A model generated the notes under the pieces. It was not told the DNA's origin and made no database searches. It worked only from the letters and a program-made list of their open reading frames with translations. A stretch of 64,000 nucleotides of DNA from Stromatinia cepivora (Eukaryota > Ascomycota > Leotiomycetes > Helotiales > Sclerotiniaceae), in the NCBI GenBank assembly GCA_014898415.1, contig RCTD01000017.1:1115001-1179000 (forward strand). Reading direction: 5' to 3'. Both the position numbers and the translations under genes were made by a program. Positions within the stretch are counted from its first letter, which is position 1. Each line of letters opens with the position of its first letter. Of this stretch, positions 1 through 11,112 are shown in pieces.

Positions 1-816
1 TTCCCCCTTTACAACCCCACCTGAGAAATCACGGTAACGCAAACCCTAGGCAATTATATTTGTACGGCTATCAACATCTTCCCGAATCCTTAAATTCCTC
101 CCTATACAGATGTGTTACTTTGTGTACCACTCTTGTAAGATATTACTTTGAAAATCTATCTACAAACCCCCTGTTTCCAAGTCTCTCTCCACCAACTACG
201 AATACCAAACGTGTGTCTGGCTGGGTCCAAGTCTGTCCGCAAGGAACTTAATCAGACTCGGCTTAGCTCGAGATTCAAATTAACCTGGATTCATACGATA
301 CGGATACGCTTTTTTTATTTTAATTCATTTTATTACTACTAGTAAGTAGCCAACGAAATAAAACTTCAAGAGAGAAACCTTGTGCTTAGTTCTAAAATTG
401 AATTGATTTTTGAAGATCTTGTATTCCGACTTTTAACACTAGTACCTTGCCAAAAAAGAAAATAGGACTGGTACGAGAGCTACCTCAAAGAAAGTCAAAC
501 GAACAACACCTTCCTCTCCTCGCCTCCTCTCTCCTCTTTCCGCAAATTTATTTCAATTCACTCAACTTCTTTCCAAAGTTAATTATTTTTGTATTACGAG
601 TTGCTGCTTCTTCTGCTGCTTCTATTACTGCAACTTTACTCTTTAAATTTTCATTTCTTCTCTTCTTACGCTCTTTAACTGCATCTTCCATGTACATTTT
701 CTGGTAATACAAAACCATTTCATGCCACAAGGGCAATTAATATCAGCAAGTTAACATCTACTAGAATTTAGATAGCACAGAATTGTGTTTTTATTTCTCA
801 AATCAACTCACTCACT
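1..816. other. Intergenic, upstream of MOSC gene
   Basis: I see no convincing gene here. The stretch from about 500 to 720 is pyrimidine-rich on the + strand (CTCCTCTCTCC, TTCTTCTGCTGCTTC), as is common in front of fungal start codons. It can be read on the other strand as a short charged helix, which I take as a by-product of base composition. It probably holds the promoter and 5' leader of the gene starting at 817. Confidence 0.5.
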
Positions 817-2323
817 ATGTCTTCTCTCATTCGTCCATATCTCGAGCTTGCCTTGGAACAAGTAGAAGTTTACAAGGACCAGTTGCTCGAGCAAATGTCA
901 TTTATCTCCACGACCACATATGTCCTTACGATTTTGGCCATCTGTATCCCTCCTATTGCCCTTTTGACATTCTACGAACTCGAGCAATCGCGACAACGTG
1001 CCGAACAACCTAAGGGTTGCAGAAAGCTCGGCTTGAAGATCGATAGTAATCTTACGAATGAATTCGATCCCAAATTTTCCGAAGGACGTCCTCCAAGTAC
1101 TGAAGAAACATCTGCAGAATGGTGGAGATTAAAGAGCATGTGGATTTATCCAGTCAAGAGCTGTAAAGGGGTTGAATTGGGTAGAGGAACTGTTATTGCA
1201 AGTGGAATGGAATATGATCGTCAATTTACTTTCGCACAATTAAAAAGTCCATTCCCCGTCGCCGAAAATGATCCAGATCACAAAAAGGCCGCACACAAAT
1301 GGGAGTTTATCACTCAACGACAATTTCCATTGTTGGCAAAAGTTAGGACTGAGATGTGGGTTCCAGATCAAAGCGTGGATACATATGCTCCTCATATTGA
1401 TGATGTTGAGAGCGGAGGAGTTATAATTATGAGCTTCCCATATCAAGAGCCTGGGTGGAGAGGAACCGTCGCAAGCTGGGGTGCCAAGGTTATGGGAACA
1501 GTTCCTGAAAAACAATTCCGTGTGCCATTCGATCCATCACCAGTACAAATTGAGAAAGCAGGTTATACTGTTGAGAAAATGACGATTTGGAAAGAAACTG
1601 TTAGTGCTTTGAACGTGGAGATTGAAATTCCAGAAGAGCTCAGATATTACCTTGGTATCAGCAATAAGTTGGGTTTGTTCAGAGTCGACAGCGCGAATCC
1701 TAGAGAAGTTTTCAGAAATGCGCCTACAAAGGAACAACTTGGGTATCAACCAGTTACTGGATTTCAGGATGCTGTAAGATTTCCCCAAACCCTCTAGGAT
1801 CTGATGTATGAATTTGTGCTAATTTATCCTAGTATCCTATTCACCTTGTCAATCTTGCTAGCATCAGAGATGTTGAGAGTAAAATGCCAAAGGTTAAGGG
1901 GGCGCCTAGATTATCTGCAGGACAATTCCGTGCCAACTTAATCAGTATGTTATTCCCAAAACTCCGCAGGTTATTAATGTCCAATTCTAACACTCTCCAG
2001 TTACCGGACCTCCAGCTTACCATGAAGACGACTGGCGAAGAATTAAGATTGGTTTCTATGAGTATGATGTATCTTGCCGAACAGTACGATGCAAAATGCC
2101 CAATGTCGATCAAGAGACAGGAGTTAGACATCCATCCGAGCCAGATAAAACCTTACGAAGCTTCAGAGCCATTGATGAAGGAGCTGGTCAGAATCTTGGT
2201 TGTCTGGGTATGCAATTGGTACCAACCACTAAAAATAGCGCTTTGAAGGTCGGAGATGAAATCACGGTTCTGGAAGTGGGTGAACATCATTACAAGAAAT
2301 TGTTTCCGGAATTGAACAATTAG
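817..2323 (+). CDS. MOSC domain protein, mARC-like, membrane-anchored
   Basis: The model is three exons, 817-1773, 1833-1944 and 2001-2323, giving 463 residues. Introns are 59 and 56 bases with GTAAGA/GTATGT donors and CTAG/CCAG acceptors, and the frame is continuous through both joins. Residues about 34-53 are one strongly hydrophobic segment, probably a membrane anchor. The MOSC N-terminal beta-barrel follows, with the family signature YPVKSCKGVEL near residue 112, and the C-terminal MOSC domain carries a conserved-type cysteine in RCKMPNVDQETG. Mitochondrial amidoxime reducing components bind a molybdenum cofactor and reduce N-hydroxylated compounds; that activity is inferred from the family. 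A fungal MOSC protein with another sulfur or molybdenum role is possible. It is convergent with the thioesterase gene. Confidence 0.85.
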
Positions 2324-2740
2324 GCGAGCATATACTATGTTGGTAATGTTTGCTGTGTATCTCTCGAGGACAGGAGTAATGGACATATAAAATAGCACCT
2401 GGTAGCAAGGAGTTTTGGTTTGGCTGGGTGGCATTACATACAAATACTTATTTTTTGTATTTGTTCTTTCTTTTTTTGAGCATCATCATCACATACATAT
2501 TTGGCAGGCGGGAGGGAGGTAGGGAAACTTCTTCAAGATGTGTATTTGATGGTTTTTTATTCGATTGTTAATTGTGCATATGCGGTTCTGCTCTTTTGCA
2601 AATGGGAGTGGGGTGGGAGTAGGAGTGAAGTGGGAGGAAATGGCAGGAGAAAAGGAATGTTCTTTGGACATAGATGGTGCTTAAGACTGGGATGGGGATG
2701 GGAAAGGGGAAAATGAGATTGAGGTGGTTATGTATGTATT

Positions 2741-2773
2741 TGTATGTATGTATGTATGTATGTATGTATGTAT
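2741..2773. repeat. GTAT tetranucleotide microsatellite
   Basis: About eight uninterrupted copies of a TGTA/GTAT unit are visible, preceded by two imperfect copies from about 2729. Confidence 0.9.
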
Positions 2774-2954
2774 ATGTTAATACGATACTGAAATATACGT
2801 AATTTTTCGAGGCACTGTGTGTGCGAGAGTGAGAGTGAGAGAGTGAGAGCATACATGATTTGAGGAGATGACTAGAGAGATAGATTCTTCAATTTTGAGG
2901 TGTTAGTTTAGTCTGTTGAGAAATATATCTTTGTATCAAACAACTTTTGAAATA

Positions 2955-3070
2955 AGGGGAGAGAAGAGAGGGGAAGATGGTGAGGTGAGGTGTGGTGAGG
3001 ATGCTTGAGATTTTGAATAGGAAAAGGAGAAGGGGGAAGGGGGAAGGGGAAGGGGGAAAGGGAGGGGAAG
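2955..3070 (+). repeat. G-rich purine tract, possible quadruplex
   Basis: Nearly every base on the + strand is a purine. It includes repeated runs of three to five G separated by AA or AAA (GGGGGAAGGGGGAAGGGG). Four or more such runs close together fit the usual G-quadruplex pattern. It sits downstream of two converging genes. Confidence 0.6.
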
Positions 3071-3421
3071 GAAAGGCTTGTATCGGTGACTACAGACGAT
3101 TTCATTGATATAAGGGAGGGGGAAAAGGAGCTCAGTCAAGAAAATTAGTAAAACTCCATATCGAGTGGTTACAGCAAGATATCTGCCCGAGTTGGAAAAG
3201 CTATTTATATTTATACCCCCCTTGCTCTTTTTCTTCTTTTCCCTATCTTTATCTCTCATTATATTGTTTATATATCTCATCTCCATATAATCAATATATT
3301 CCTCTTATCCCTTTTCTTGCTCTTTCTATATGCACCTCTCTTGCAACACCCATCCTTCCACCCCATTCATCCTTCCAGCTCGCCTCTTTAACCACCAGAC
3401 CCCCCATCACATCACATAAAA

Positions 3422-4490
3422 TCACAATTTCGACCCCTTCGACTCCTTCCCCTCAGTCCCCATCTTCCCACCTGGTAATTCTACCCCCACAATATTAACC
3501 TTGCTATGTTCACATATAGCTAATACTTCCCCATTGCGTCGTTTCATTGTTCCTGGTGCGTGGGGTTGGTGGTTAGTTTAGTTTGTTGGTGTATATACAT
3601 ACACACTCTCTATTTTTTGTTTGGAGTTTGAGGTTAGGGAGGATAGTGATTTTGGAGATGGTGGGGTGAGGATATGGAAGGGAAGGAAGGGGGATTATTT
3701 GGGATGGGATTTATGTGATATATAGGCGATGAAAATGAGGAATCGAGTTGAGAAGGAAAGAAATAGACAAAAGAAAGCAAACCCTCCACCCCTCCGCTAA
3801 ACAAAAAAAATTAAACTCACCCCTCAAAACCACATTTCTCTTCCCCACACCACCCACAACCTCACACTCCACAAGTACATCATTTTCTCCCTCCCCCTCC
3901 CCCGTCCCATCTTTAACAATAATCCCCTTTAAATACGTAACACCTAATCCACGACTAACACCTCCTCCACCCCATTTAGCATCACTATAGCGTCCCATTA
4001 AGGCTACGGAAGTGCAGGCGTCGAAGACGGTGGAGATACAGCCGCCGTGTACGGTGCCCATTCCGTTGCTATTGGAGGGGGTTAGTGGGGTTGATGATGG
4101 TTTGGAGGGAGGAAGGAGGATAGGGGGAATAGGAGGGAGGGGGATAAGAGAGAGAGGATGGGAAAAAAAGATGAAAGGAGAAGAGGAGATGAAATGTAAC
4201 GATGAGAAAAGAAGAAAAACAAACCAATGATGCACCGTCGGCCTAAAAACAAACGTCGTAATATTCTCCGTATGATGCATATCATCCGTCGAAAGTGACA
4301 GCGAAGGTAGAAGATCATGACCCCATCCCTATGAACAGGTTAGCCTCGCTTCATAAAGAATACATGGGAGCGAAGAACAAGAAAAACAAACAATATAACC
4401 CCCCTTACTATCTTTCCACCCCCTCATCAAAATACTCAAGCGTTTAAGTCCGACATCTGTTTTTGCGTTGAAAGATGATGGGGAGGACAT
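3422..4490 (-). CDS. Hotdog-fold acyl-CoA thioesterase (ACOT13/PaaI-like)
   Basis: Four exons read on the minus strand: 4490-4392, 4328-4225, 4068-3821 and 3552-3422, giving 193 residues. The frame joins cleanly: GWGHDLLPS after intron 1, HHCNGMGTVHGG across intron 2, and VLRG-TMKRRNGEVL across intron 3. The hotdog signature NGMGTVHGGCISTVFDACTS carries the HGG motif and the usual acidic residue in the following helix. The terminal part CEHSKVN matches fungal relatives of human ACOT13. Introns 1 and 2 both start GTTTGT; introns 2 and 3 are long (156 and 268 bases) and low in complexity. The exon 1 donor is the least certain point, because a better-looking GTAAGG nearby would break the frame. 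The family hydrolyses acyl-CoA thioesters; the substrate here is unknown. Confidence 0.75.
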
Positions 4491-5513
4491 TTTTATTTGT
4501 TTGCTCGTCTGCTTCTTTCCTCTGTTGCTGTAGGCTAACCACAAATTAAAACCGATTGATCCAACTCGTCTTGATTAGAGATTAAGGTTAGATTTGACTT
4601 TGAGAATCGTAATTTTATCAAATTATGTTTCATAAATATCCAATTCAATCGATTTCTGATTCTTGTTATAATGTTGTATGGAGTATTGTATCACCTCAGT
4701 GTTGTCTGTAAGAATTATAGCTGGCTATCATATCAGGGGTCAATGAACCTCGGCACAGCACACAGTACATAAACATACGCGGAAAGAAATCCGGGGTTAG
4801 TTCTAGTGCCATTCTGTTCTATATTTGGAAAATGAGGAAATTGTTGATATGTAATAAAAGAGAAGAAAGAGGAAAGGTGAAGATAAAGATGAAGATATCT
4901 GACTGAAACATCAAAGATAAAAATATCTTCAAACTCCAATACATATATATACTCCTCTTTTTCCCTACCTCTATTCCCCAGTTAGCTTCGAAATATCTCT
5001 ATCTATCCATCTAGTACAAGACCGGAGTTTCACGATATGACTTGAGAATTGAAATTGAAATCAAATTTACATTAAGAGCTCCATCGATTTGTAGATTCAT
5101 CGGATGAATGAATGAATTGCATGTATTTCACTCCAAATAATCGTATGTATACAAAACCCTCACTACTTCATCACACAGCAGGAGTAAAAATGAGAATAAA
5201 GGTGGAGTGAAAATGATATGTTCAATTGCTAGTCGACTCAAATATGGAATTAGAGCCATCACGCTTCTTTGCAAAATTTAGTAGCTTCGTTCTTTCTTTC
5301 TCTAAAATACATAATCAACACTCTTTATAGTGGTGCGTATTGCAATGACTGATCCATCCCACCATCCCTTGACTTTAATATTAAAGTCACCATTTGACCA
5401 ATTTCCCAACGCCCCGGTCTATAGCGACACACAAACCCACGCTCGTAAAAACAAAGATGCAATTTTTGATTTGTCATGAGGTAGTCTAATCATCCACTCA
5501 TTAATGAAAATGC
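4491..5513. other. Intergenic between thioesterase start and OLE1 end
   Basis: AT-rich non-coding sequence. It should contain the promoter of the minus-strand thioesterase and the 3' UTR of OLE1, which ends at 5514. No coding frame or strong repeat stands out. Confidence 0.5.
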
Positions 5514-6973
5514 CTATGCAGCATCAGCTGATGGAACAGGTTCCGCAATGCGGGTAACCTGACTACCAGCTCGGATAATCTTTTGACCAGCTGTATCGCT
5601 GACAAAAGAAATATCCTTATTTTCACGTTGAGCACGCTTCCAAATCTCAACTTCACATCCACCACGTAGAACACCGACACGCATGGTTGAAAGAAGATTG
5701 TGAGCGGCGTTAGAGTGATTGTAGACACCACCGTTGAAAATAGCGGTTGCATCTTTGCCAATACCGGATGTGATAAGAGCCTTTCCACCCGGATGTTCCT
5801 TTACGAAATCGGTAACATCGTGAATAACACCAGCGACGGCAACAAGAGCACGTCCATTCTTGGCTTCGGTTTGATAAGTGTCCCAGTCGATGATTGGCAA
5901 TTGTTCAAGAGGAATACCCCAGTCAAGAGTTTGTCTTTTTTGGTCAAGCTTCTTTTGGAGTTGTTGGAGACGACCCTTCTCAATTTCGTTGGACTTGAAT
6001 TGCTTGAGATCATATGCGAGACCAAGTTGCTTCCACATCCAGATAGACCATTTGGTTGGGTCATATTGATGCCATTCAATAGCATTACGGTAATCGGAGG
6101 GGAACTCATGATGGAAGTTGTGGTAACCTTCTCCAAGAGTAACGAGAGCAGTGATGACGTGATCGCGAGGAGAGTTGCGGTCATCGAAAGGTTGATCACC
6201 GAGCCAATGAGCCAAGGAGTTGACACAGAAGGTAGCTTGTTGAACGACGAAAATTCTGAAAATACCGGCGTAGATAAAACCACCGAACCAATCACCCCAA
6301 CCAAGACCAGTGACGAGACAAGGGAAGATCATACCCATAAAGATAACAGTCTTGATGTAGTTGCGATGTTGCCAAACGACGACTGGATCATCATTCAAAT
6401 CGGAGATATCGGTACGACCAATACGCTTTGGGTTTTGTTTCATGATCATCCATCCGATGTGAGAGTATAGGAGACCTTTTCGAACGGAGTATGGATCCTT
6501 GTCGGTATCGGTATATCTGTGATGAGCTCTGTGATCTCTGGACCACCATCTGATGGAACCTTGGACGGCTCCGCCTCCAACGGCTGCGAGGAAAATCTTT
6601 AATGGGAGAGTGGCAGAGTATGATGAATGTGCCCAAAGTCTGTGGTAGCCTGAAGAAGAAAACCATTAGATAATATCATTGCAAAGTGATAATTTGAAGA
6701 CTTACCAGCTGTAATACCCAAACCGGTTATGAAATAGTAGAGAACTGCCCAGACGGCAGTCTTCCACTGTAAAGGAGTCCAGTAGGCCATGATGAAACCA
6801 TAGATAGGGACTCCCACAATGAGAGTGACGTTAAGCCAGTTAAGATGTTTGTACCAATTTGCCCTGGTGATTGGTTCTTCGGTGATGTGAGGCTTCTTTG
6901 GGTCGTACTTCTTATTACGATTTGGCTCAGTTGTCTTCGCCATGCTCGAAGGTTGTGACGCAAGTGAAGCCAT
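5514..6973 (-). CDS. OLE1: Stearoyl-CoA delta-9 desaturase with cytochrome b5 domain
   Basis: Two exons (6973-6706 and 6649-5514) joined by a 56-base GTAAGT...TTCAG intron give 467 residues. The frame crosses the join at [11 protein letters not shown]. The three histidine boxes of membrane desaturases are present: HRLWAH at about 92-97, HRAHH at about 129-133 and HNFHH at about 266-270. They bind the di-iron centre. Hydrophobic segments flank them. The C-terminal third is a fused cytochrome b5 domain with EHPGG (haem His about 375) and a second candidate ligand in YNHS (about 401). Established for Ole1: it inserts the first double bond into palmitoyl- and stearoyl-CoA in the ER, using its own b5 domain as electron donor. 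Length and order match fungal Ole1. A 256-residue open frame on the opposite strand is a shadow. Confidence 0.97.
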
Positions 6974-8601
6974 CTTGAAAGAATGTCGATGTTTAAGAAG
7001 AAAGTGAGGGAAGAAGGAGAGAATTCGTTGGAGAAGTAATGAACTTATAAGTAGATTGACTTGTTGTAGGGATGTGATGGATGGAACCGTAATGGTAAGG
7101 AAGTTCAAAACTCGGTTGGGTGATCAAACAACGTAAGGGAATGGGAGGATTTTTGAATATTTTTTGGTGGGAAACCCTAGGAAAAGCTAGTAAGAAAGCG
7201 TAATCTTGAATTCGCCACTTTGAAGGCAAACTAGGATTGAAACTTTATTAAGTAAGGTCGAAAAAGAAACGTCTTTAAATTGGTTTTAGTCCCCTTTGAT
7301 AAAACATCGATGTTCAGGGTGCAGGTGGATCGAAGAATTTAAAGACAATTCTATCTGGTAAAAAGAGGATAAAATTTGAATTTGATGAGAGTTGCAGGAT
7401 CCGATGTAAAATTTATGCTCCCACTTACAATAGAAATGAACTGAGTTTTGATTCTTTTCCTCGGTCATTTCCTATTTTGAAGTTTGAATTACAGCAACTG
7501 ACAGACTGTGAGTGATATCAAAATCCTCAACGTCCCAACAGATTTGATAGTAACATTAATTTTATTGGATAATTAACCGAGCTTAGGTGCATTCACAGGA
7601 ATCACCCAACGCCTACTTCACTACATTCCAACAACATCCAATTAACATGAACGAGTAAATGAGGAAGACGAAAAGTTATTATTCATAATACGTTAAATAC
7701 GATAAATGAATACTCCGTACTCAAACAGAAGTTCTATTCTTGAAATGTTTTATAGGAGATTCTGAAATGTTTCAACCCGGGCAATGAATTCAATTACAAA
7801 ATTGAGATTGGTTCCCATAACTACCTAGTACAAACCTTATTTTGGACCCTAAAATAACTTTTGGGTGCCACTAAACCCCCTGACAACCTGAACTCTTGGA
7901 CGTTTTGGACCTGCATTATCGTTAATACCAAAAATGGAAACCCTCTTAAAGGTAATAAATAATAAGTTTCGATATTCTTAATAGGGGAATTTATGGATAA
8001 TTCATGGATAATAAAATACCTAGCATTAAAGCCATTTCCCTTTGATTCCTTCTTCATTGAAGCTCAATAAACTGCCTCGTCTTCACAGGAAATATCACGA
8101 ACACTTTTTAATTCACTCATCAGTGTGTGCTCGGAAGTTCAAATCTTTTTTAACCAATCAAAATATTAGAATTGAAGATTAACCTGACACACTTCACCTG
8201 TCCCCCGGTTTTTACCTAGTGGTTGGCCCAAACAAATCATGGATATTTTTTGTTGAGAAGCGGGCAAAACAGGAATAAATGCCACCGATAAGATTGTCGA
8301 GGAAAAATGTATCTTTTCTCCATAAATTTCATGCATCTCGAATAAATCCATGCATGCCACCTCCACATCCAGTATCACCCACACAACATGCACTGCCGAG
8401 GCTGGAATTCCCGTGATCTTGCCACCGAGCCGCTGTTGATGCATTCCTTTGAGTAACAGCTGGTTGGTCAATCTTGAGTGCTTGGTTGGAACTTATGGGG
8501 AATTTTGTTCCGTCAAGTGGATATCGTGAACCCACTATGCATGGCGTGGTTTGATAAGATCGTAGGGATCGTGAGGGCAAATACTTTGTTGGGCATTGGG
8601 T
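6974..8601. other. OLE1 upstream region, AT-rich, no gene seen
   Basis: This is the region in front of OLE1, running to the weak open frame on the + strand near 8.6 kb. It is AT-rich, especially 7480-8160, with no good coding frame on either strand. Scattered short frames on the minus strand at 8166-8793 show no recognisable motif. Confidence 0.45.
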
Positions 8602-8908
8602 ATGCGAGAACGAGAAGCGGGGTCTCCATTCAATGCAGACGATGAAGCTCTTTTGCAAGGTGTACGGCAATCTCACGACAATTCTTATTTTGAAGGAATT
8701 TCCATAATGTTCTTCGATTTTCGGGAAGCTGGCCGGATGGTAGAGATCTGGAAATGTACTGATCTCTTTCAAACACCGTAAGTATGTGCACAATCTCTAA
8801 CGACTTGATCGATAAGACTTCATTGATACTTTAAGTAAAGTTACGAATGACCGAGATTGCAATAGGTGGATTGTCAAGGAGATATCCAAGCCACATTCGC
8901 AACCGTAA
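8602..8908 (+). CDS. Possible fragment of a SnoaL-like gene
   Basis: An open frame from ATG 8602 runs to a strong donor (CACC|GTAAGT) at 8777 and joins in frame to 8866-8908 after an 88-base intron ending CAATAG, giving 72 residues. The frame continues seven codons past the shadow stop, which supports the splice. The segment GISIMFFDFREAGRMVEIW resembles the last beta strands of SnoaL/NTF2-like proteins, where a strand ends in a charged turn followed by IVEI. The N-terminal two thirds of such a fold are missing. I could not find matching upstream exons free of stops, so this is either a gene remnant or a chance frame. Confidence 0.22.
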
Positions 8909-9200
8909 TTTCTTGAATTTGCAATTTGTATGATCCCGCTGCATAAAGTGGTTACTATTCTTCACGTTCTCATCAGAAACAGATTTCAACAACTCCCATC
9001 TCAAGCCTTGTACTTGATTTTTTTAGTCGTTTCAACAAAGTAACATTTGATCACACATGTTTCAGTTGATCGTCGAAATTCCGATGAAATTTTATAAGAC
9101 TGTCTAGAACGCCAACCCTTTCGCCAATGTTATAATATTCAGAATTTCTCTACGATTCTAGGCCACCAGCCCAGGATCTGATTCAGGACTTTCATCTGCA

Positions 9201-11112
9201 TCAGCCACCTTTCTCTCCAACGTCGCCACTGTTATGGATGTCATCGGCGTCCGCATCAGGCTTCTTGAGTACACTCTTCCATTCCAGCATAGCAATGCAA
9301 AGAGCGGTCAGACAGGACAATATTAGTCCAATCTGGAACACTTTTTGCAATGCTTCATTATACTCTATAAGACCAGTCTCCCGTAAATTCGCAGGAAGCG
9401 AGCTAAGGAATGATGTGGCGCCACTCGAGGTGATAAGACTAGGCTCAAACCCAGGCAAATTGGAAAATCTCTGTACAAGTTGGGTGTCCAGTACGTTCTG
9501 TCCAGCGGAAACGAATACAGCTGCGCCCATGAGTTGGCCCAAGAACATAAGCGCTACTCCGATTGAGACGTCTTGTGTTGGAAGGACCGTCTGAGCAGCA
9601 AGATTTGGTGCTTGAGAACACATGCCCGTGCCGAAGCCGTATAGGATTTGATAACCGATCCACTTTCCTTTACCTGTGTCAATTTGCAGCGTCATGAGAA
9701 GTCCAGCCCCAACGCGCATGATGCAAGAACCAGCGATTGCGATCGGTGTATAATAGCCAATCTTTTGAATTGCAACTCCTGCAAGAATCGTCGCAAACAC
9801 TGTTGCTAGCATCAAAGGCATCAGCCGGGTGCCAGAGTCTACTGCCGAGACTCCACCTATGGCTTCAAACCAAATCGGTAGGAAGTATACTACACGCAAG
9901 ATTAGCTTTTGAGATAATACAGTACTAGTGACCTGCTTACTATACACATATTGCGAAGAGCCGGTGAAGATAATTGCCAAGAAGCCAGCAATAATACTCC
10001 GCTGATTAGCAATACGCGGAGGTATCGTGGCCGTAGTATTTGAACGGCAATAAAAGCCACAAAAGCTAAGGCCATGAGAACTAACAAGGCTATAATTCGT
10101 CCATTATCCCACTACTGATGGTCAACACACAAGGAAATGCAAAAGAGGATGCCGCTCACTCACAGCATACGTCTGGCCTCCCCATTGGAGAGCTAAAAGA
10201 AGACAAACCACTCCAGGTATTGGGACGATGTTGCCAATGACATCCAGTTGCGAAAGTTTCTCTATCAAAGGAAGCTTGGTGTTATCTTGGTCAGGAACCT
10301 TGAGGCAGAGTGCAATGATGACCACTGCTACACCACCAACGGGGGCATTGATATAGAAACACCATCTCCAGGTCACTTTTGAGGTTAAGGCTCCTCCGAC
10401 TGGGGGACCCACTACTGATGCAACTCCAAAGATGGCGCCGAACAGGCCCAACAACCTGGGGTGCTTTTGCAATGGCACTGCATGAACAATACAAACAATC
10501 TAAGGGCACATGTTAATAGCTGAGGCTGGCAGAAAATGACAATGGTATGTCTACTTACAGCTCCATTGAAGACGCCAGCGGCGCCGATTCCCGAGATGGC
10601 TCTTCCAATAATAAAAGCTGCGGAGCTCGGCGCTGCCCCACATACGATAGAACCGACTTCGAATAAAAGCACACTCAAAAGGAGAACAGTCTTTACAGCC
10701 TAGAATGTGTAGAATTTTCCAAACAATAGCTGGAATGAACTGCATGCTAACAAGTATGCACTTCCGTACCAGCCAACATCGGGTAGAGAGCTAAATTCAT
10801 CAGTTATCTGTGGTATAGCCTGATTGAGACGAGTTAGCTCGGCTTTGGAGAGCAAGTTTGAGGATTTTCGGTCGGTGTTGGATCGTGGGATTGAAGACGT
10901 ACCGTGGAGATAATGGTACGGTCTAGAGCCACTAGAAACATTGTCACGAAGATCGAGACTAGCAGACGGATTATCTAGCTGGAAGCTTGCTCTTGATAGG
11001 CATCGTCAGGTCCGCTCGCGGCATGATCGCGAGTGGTGATCATATCTTCTGAGCTTTCGTTGTGCCGTATAGTGCTTAATCTCAATGAGTTCTCACCAGT
11101 CGCCTCTTCCAT
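9201..11112 (-). pseudogene. Broken MFS drug transporter (14-TM type)
   Basis: A near full-length major facilitator of the 14-segment drug:H+ antiporter type can be read from 11112 down to 9201. The introns still have good splice signals. Recognisable pieces are [12 protein letters not shown], then AIPQITDEF after an intron, [46 protein letters not shown] and YFLPIWFEAIGGVSAVDSG. Three lesions break it. A TAG at 10977-10975 lies in frame just before the first membrane segment. A TAG at 10702-10700 lies in the loop after GKFYTF. A frameshift with loss of a few residues at about 10035-10045 separates VQI from TATIPPR. No alternative GT or AG pair nearby removes them. The C-terminal 260 residues remain clean, so decay looks recent. 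It is divergent from the Zn2Cys6 regulator, an arrangement typical of pump and regulator pairs. Confidence 0.85.

Larger units (their letters stand above)
2324..3421. other. Convergent 3' intergenic region with repeats
   Basis: The space lies between two converging gene ends. It holds a GTAT microsatellite (2741-2773), a GAGAGTGA-type purine repeat (about 2820-2850) and a long G-rich purine tract (about 2955-3070). The rest is composition-biased and has no credible coding potential. Both 3' UTRs must lie here. Confidence 0.6.

Noticed and set aside
548..736. Charged helical 62-codon frame on the minus strand before the MOSC gene
   Set aside because: It arises from TTC/TTCTGC-rich sequence on the + strand; no ATG-supported gene structure or homology that I recognise.
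5700..6470. 256-codon open frame on the + strand opposite OLE1
   Set aside because: It lies wholly antisense to the conserved desaturase exon; its length follows from codon bias on the other strand and it has no motifs.
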